A stretch of DNA of 44,854 nt from Streptomyces kebangsaanensis (GTDB lineage Bacteria > Actinomycetota > Actinomycetes > Streptomycetales > Streptomycetaceae). Positions 43,198 to 44,854 of this stretch are shown in pieces. Location: positions 147,969 to 192,822 of the forward strand of contig NZ_JUJA01000058.1 of the NCBI RefSeq assembly GCF_001906585.1, written 5' to 3'. Every line of letters begins with the position of its first letter. The first letter of the stretch is position 1. The notes below the pieces were generated by a model. It did not search any database, was not told where the DNA came from, and saw only the letters and a list, made by a program, of their open reading frames with translations. The translations under genes were made by a program, and so were the position numbers.

Positions 43198-44854
43198 CTC
43201 GATCCACCGCGTGATCTTTGATCGCGCGGTGTGATTGGTTTCGGGGTGGATTTTCGGTTCCGGGCAGGGCGGGTTTCCGGATGGCCGTTCCGGTGGCGGG
43301 TTCTCCGAGGTCTTCCAGATCGTGGACGGGCGGGGGTCCGGTTGGTCAGGTCTGCATCCGCTGCCCGGTGGCGGTCCACAGGTCGGTGAAGTCGTCGGCC
43401 CAGCGCCAGCGTCGGGGCAGATGCAGCACTACTCGTCGTCCCGGGCGGGCGATGCGGGCCGGAACGGCGATGAGATGACGGCGGATCGTGCCGGTCCGTG
43501 CCCGTGCGTGGAAGGCGGAAGCGAGGTGTCCGGCCGCGCGGGTGAGGTTGTAGGCGGTGGCGGCCAGGGTGAGCCAGGCCGCGTTCGCGGTGAACTTCCC
43601 CGAGGGCAGGTGGGCCAGGGCGGAGTCCTCCAGATCGGCGAAGACCTGTTCCACCGCGGCGTGAGCACGATGCATGGGCTCGGCGTCGGTCAGGACGAAG
43701 GTGCTGTCGGTGAAGACCACATGATGGCGCCAGACCGCGAACAGCTCACTTTGTCCGTCGGGCACCGTCTTCGGGTTCAGCCGCTTCACGCGGCGGACGA
43801 TCAGCCGGGCGGTGGTGTGGAACTGCTTCTTCTTGCTGGTGAACGCGGTGAACGGGATCTCGGCGATCTCGGCGTCGGAGATCCAGCGTTCCTCCTCGGC
43901 GTCCCAGATCGCGTCGGTGTACCGGATCGGCGTCCAGGCGTCCTCGGCGATGGACGCGATCGCTTCGCGGATCGTCTTGGTGACCGCGACGGCCAGCGAG
44001 AAGCGGGCGCCGGCCCGACGGCAGGCGGCGACGACCTTGTGGGAGAAGTAGGCCGAGTCGGCGCGCACGATGATCTGTGCGGTGATCCCCATGGCCCGCA
44101 CCGTGGTCAGCGCCTCGCGCAGCAGACTCGCCGCCCCCTTGCCGGAGCCCGCCGAGCCCCTGCGCAGCCGGGTGGCGACGATGACCGGCGCGCAGGTGGA
44201 CGTCTTGACCGTGACGATCTGGAAGTGCAGCCCGCGGACCTTGGTGTAGCCGAACGAGGCGCCCTGCTTGGCCGGGCCGTAGACCTGCTTGACCTTGGAG
44301 TCGATGTCGACGAACACCACCTCGTCCGTCGTGGGCACCAGTCCGGTGTGGGCGGCCAGGTTGCAGGTGAACGCGCTTGTCGCGGACTGGAGTTGCCGGA
44401 CGTGTCCCCAGGTGAAGGCGCGCAGGAAGGTGCCCAGCGTGGACGGTGCCCGCACCCCTGCGAAGAGCTTCCGCAGCCCTCCGTGCCGCAGGACATCCAG
44501 GTCGTCGATGGAGTCGGCGCCGGCGGCCATGCCGCCCACGATGCTCATCGCCTTCGCGTCGGGGGCCGTGCCGGCGCCGTTGGCCGCGCCGGTCAGTTTG
44601 ACCTTCTCGGCCACCAGAGCCGGCAGGCCGCACCGCTCGGCCAGCCGGATCACCGGGACCAGTCCGGCATGCGCGATGAGATTCGGCTCGTCGAACGCGG
44701 CAAACACCCGCGCCGGGCTGTGGGACGATTTCACTTGAGAGGTGCCTTGCAGGTCGGGACCGGTGGAAGCGTAGGAACTCCCATCATCCCAGGTCAGCGG
44801 GCACCTCTTCTGATTTCTCCGTCCACGGCCCGTCCGCTACGCGGTGGATCCAGG
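43198..44854. mobile_element. IS1380-family insertion sequence
   Basis: A 1,657-base element. The left terminal repeat CCTCGATCCACCGCGT (43198-43213) and the right one (44839-44854, reading inward CCTGGATCCACCGCGT) match at 15 of 16 positions. The right repeat ends on the last base of the window, so the target duplication cannot be checked. Contains one transposase gene. Confidence 0.88.
43346..44734 (-). CDS. IS1380-family transposase
   Basis: A 462-residue DDE transposase, apparently intact. The first catalytic Asp is in EVVFVDIDSKVKQVYG, the second in IIVRADSAYFSHKVV, and the Glu in AAVEQVFADLEDSALAHLPS, the usual IS1380 (DDE_Tnp_1) order. The conserved TANAAWLTLAATAYNLTRAAG segment follows, and the C-terminus is basic. 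The start is GTG 44734 (MKSSHSPARVFAAFDEPNLI). It fills most of the element, leaving about 150 bases at the left end and 120 at the right. Confidence 0.93.
   Translation of the reverse strand: MKSSHSPARVFAAFDEPNLIAHAGLVPVIRLAERCGLPALVAEKVKLTGAANGAGTAPDAKAMSIVGGMAAGADSIDDLDVLRHGGLRKLFAGVRAPSTLGTFLRAFTWGHVRQLQSATSAFTCNLAAHTGLVPTTDEVVFVDIDSKVKQVYGPAKQGASFGYTKVRGLHFQIVTVKTSTCAPVIVATRLRRGSAGSGKGAASLLREALTTVRAMGITAQIIVRADSAYFSHKVVAACRRAGARFSLAVAVTKTIREAIASIAEDAWTPIRYTDAIWDAEEERWISDAEIAEIPFTAFTSKKKQFHTTARLIVRRVKRLNPKTVPDGQSELFAVWRHHVVFTDSTFVLTDAEPMHRAHAAVEQVFADLEDSALAHLPSGKFTANAAWLTLAATAYNLTRAAGHLASAFHARARTGTIRRHLIAVPARIARPGRRVVLHLPRRWRWADDFTDLWTATGQRMQT

Noticed and set aside
26207..44854. Search for a second copy of the tRNA-Pro 3' end (attR)
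   Set aside because: Reading through the sequence found no further copy of GTTCAAATCCCGCC; the right boundary could not be set.

Overview
The window is Streptomyces-type chromosome. It has very high GC with strong GC3 bias, GTG and leaderless starts, a 112-residue WblA, a 224-residue Crp, and the nth / CoA-type Nudix / marP and DUF4177-ridA / ArsA-pair / wblA / penicillin-binding-protein neighbourhoods that I know from the core of this genus. Family assignments come from reading motifs; no database search was possible.

Bases 1-26206 are ordinary core chromosome. In order: a degenerate Fic-fold protein (-), a MinD/CooC-like ATPase (+), a polysaccharide-deacetylase-like lipoprotein (-), a SulP transporter fused to a beta-carbonic anhydrase (+), acetyl-CoA synthetase, NhaA, a holin-X-like membrane protein with an epoxide-hydrolase-like enzyme, and a small ORF. 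Next come a leftward marP-Nudix-nth block, crp (+), and a leftward block of DUF4177, RidA, Nudix and MBL hydrolase. Then follow two translationally coupled ArsA/GET3-type ATPases, wblA (-), a bifunctional penicillin-binding protein (+), a YqeY protein (-) and a metallophosphoesterase (+). Many genes are separated by clear hairpin terminators.

At 26207-26280 lies tRNA-Pro(CGG), and from there the character changes. Phased GGGAGCC/GGCTCCC boxes follow it and look like integrase arm sites of an attachment site. Up to about 41 kb the DNA reads as an integrative, mobilizable element. A leftward regulatory/integration operon holds an Xre-like regulator, an excisionase-like HTH protein, and a tyrosine recombinase with a LacI-type HTH inside its catalytic domain. 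A rightward replication/mobilization operon holds a wHTH replisome organizer, a DnaC/IstB-like ATPase that appears to start at CTG, a GGGGACC iteron array (probable origin), MobC and a relaxase. I see no FtsK/TraB-type translocase and no T4SS, so it looks mobilizable rather than self-transmissible, unless those genes lie outside the window. Cargo includes a DGQHR (DndB-like) protein behind a highly structured leader, an 841-residue protein with a weak ParB/DGQHR-like motif, a transglutaminase-like protein with an apparent one-base frameshift, and a small membrane protein.

The last 3.5 kb is decayed: a Nudix pseudogene with two in-frame stops, a frameshifted IS5-like element with visible inverted repeats that has cut off the C-terminal piece of an XRE/TPR regulator, and an apparently intact IS1380-family element whose right terminal repeat ends on the last base of the window. 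No right-hand copy of the tRNA 3' end was seen, so the element's right end is either beyond the window or lost.

The best candidates for something undescribed are the LacI-HTH/tyrosine-recombinase chimera, the DGQHR gene with its nested-palindrome leader (possibly working with the 841-residue protein), and the compact replication module with iterons and a CTG-initiated loader.
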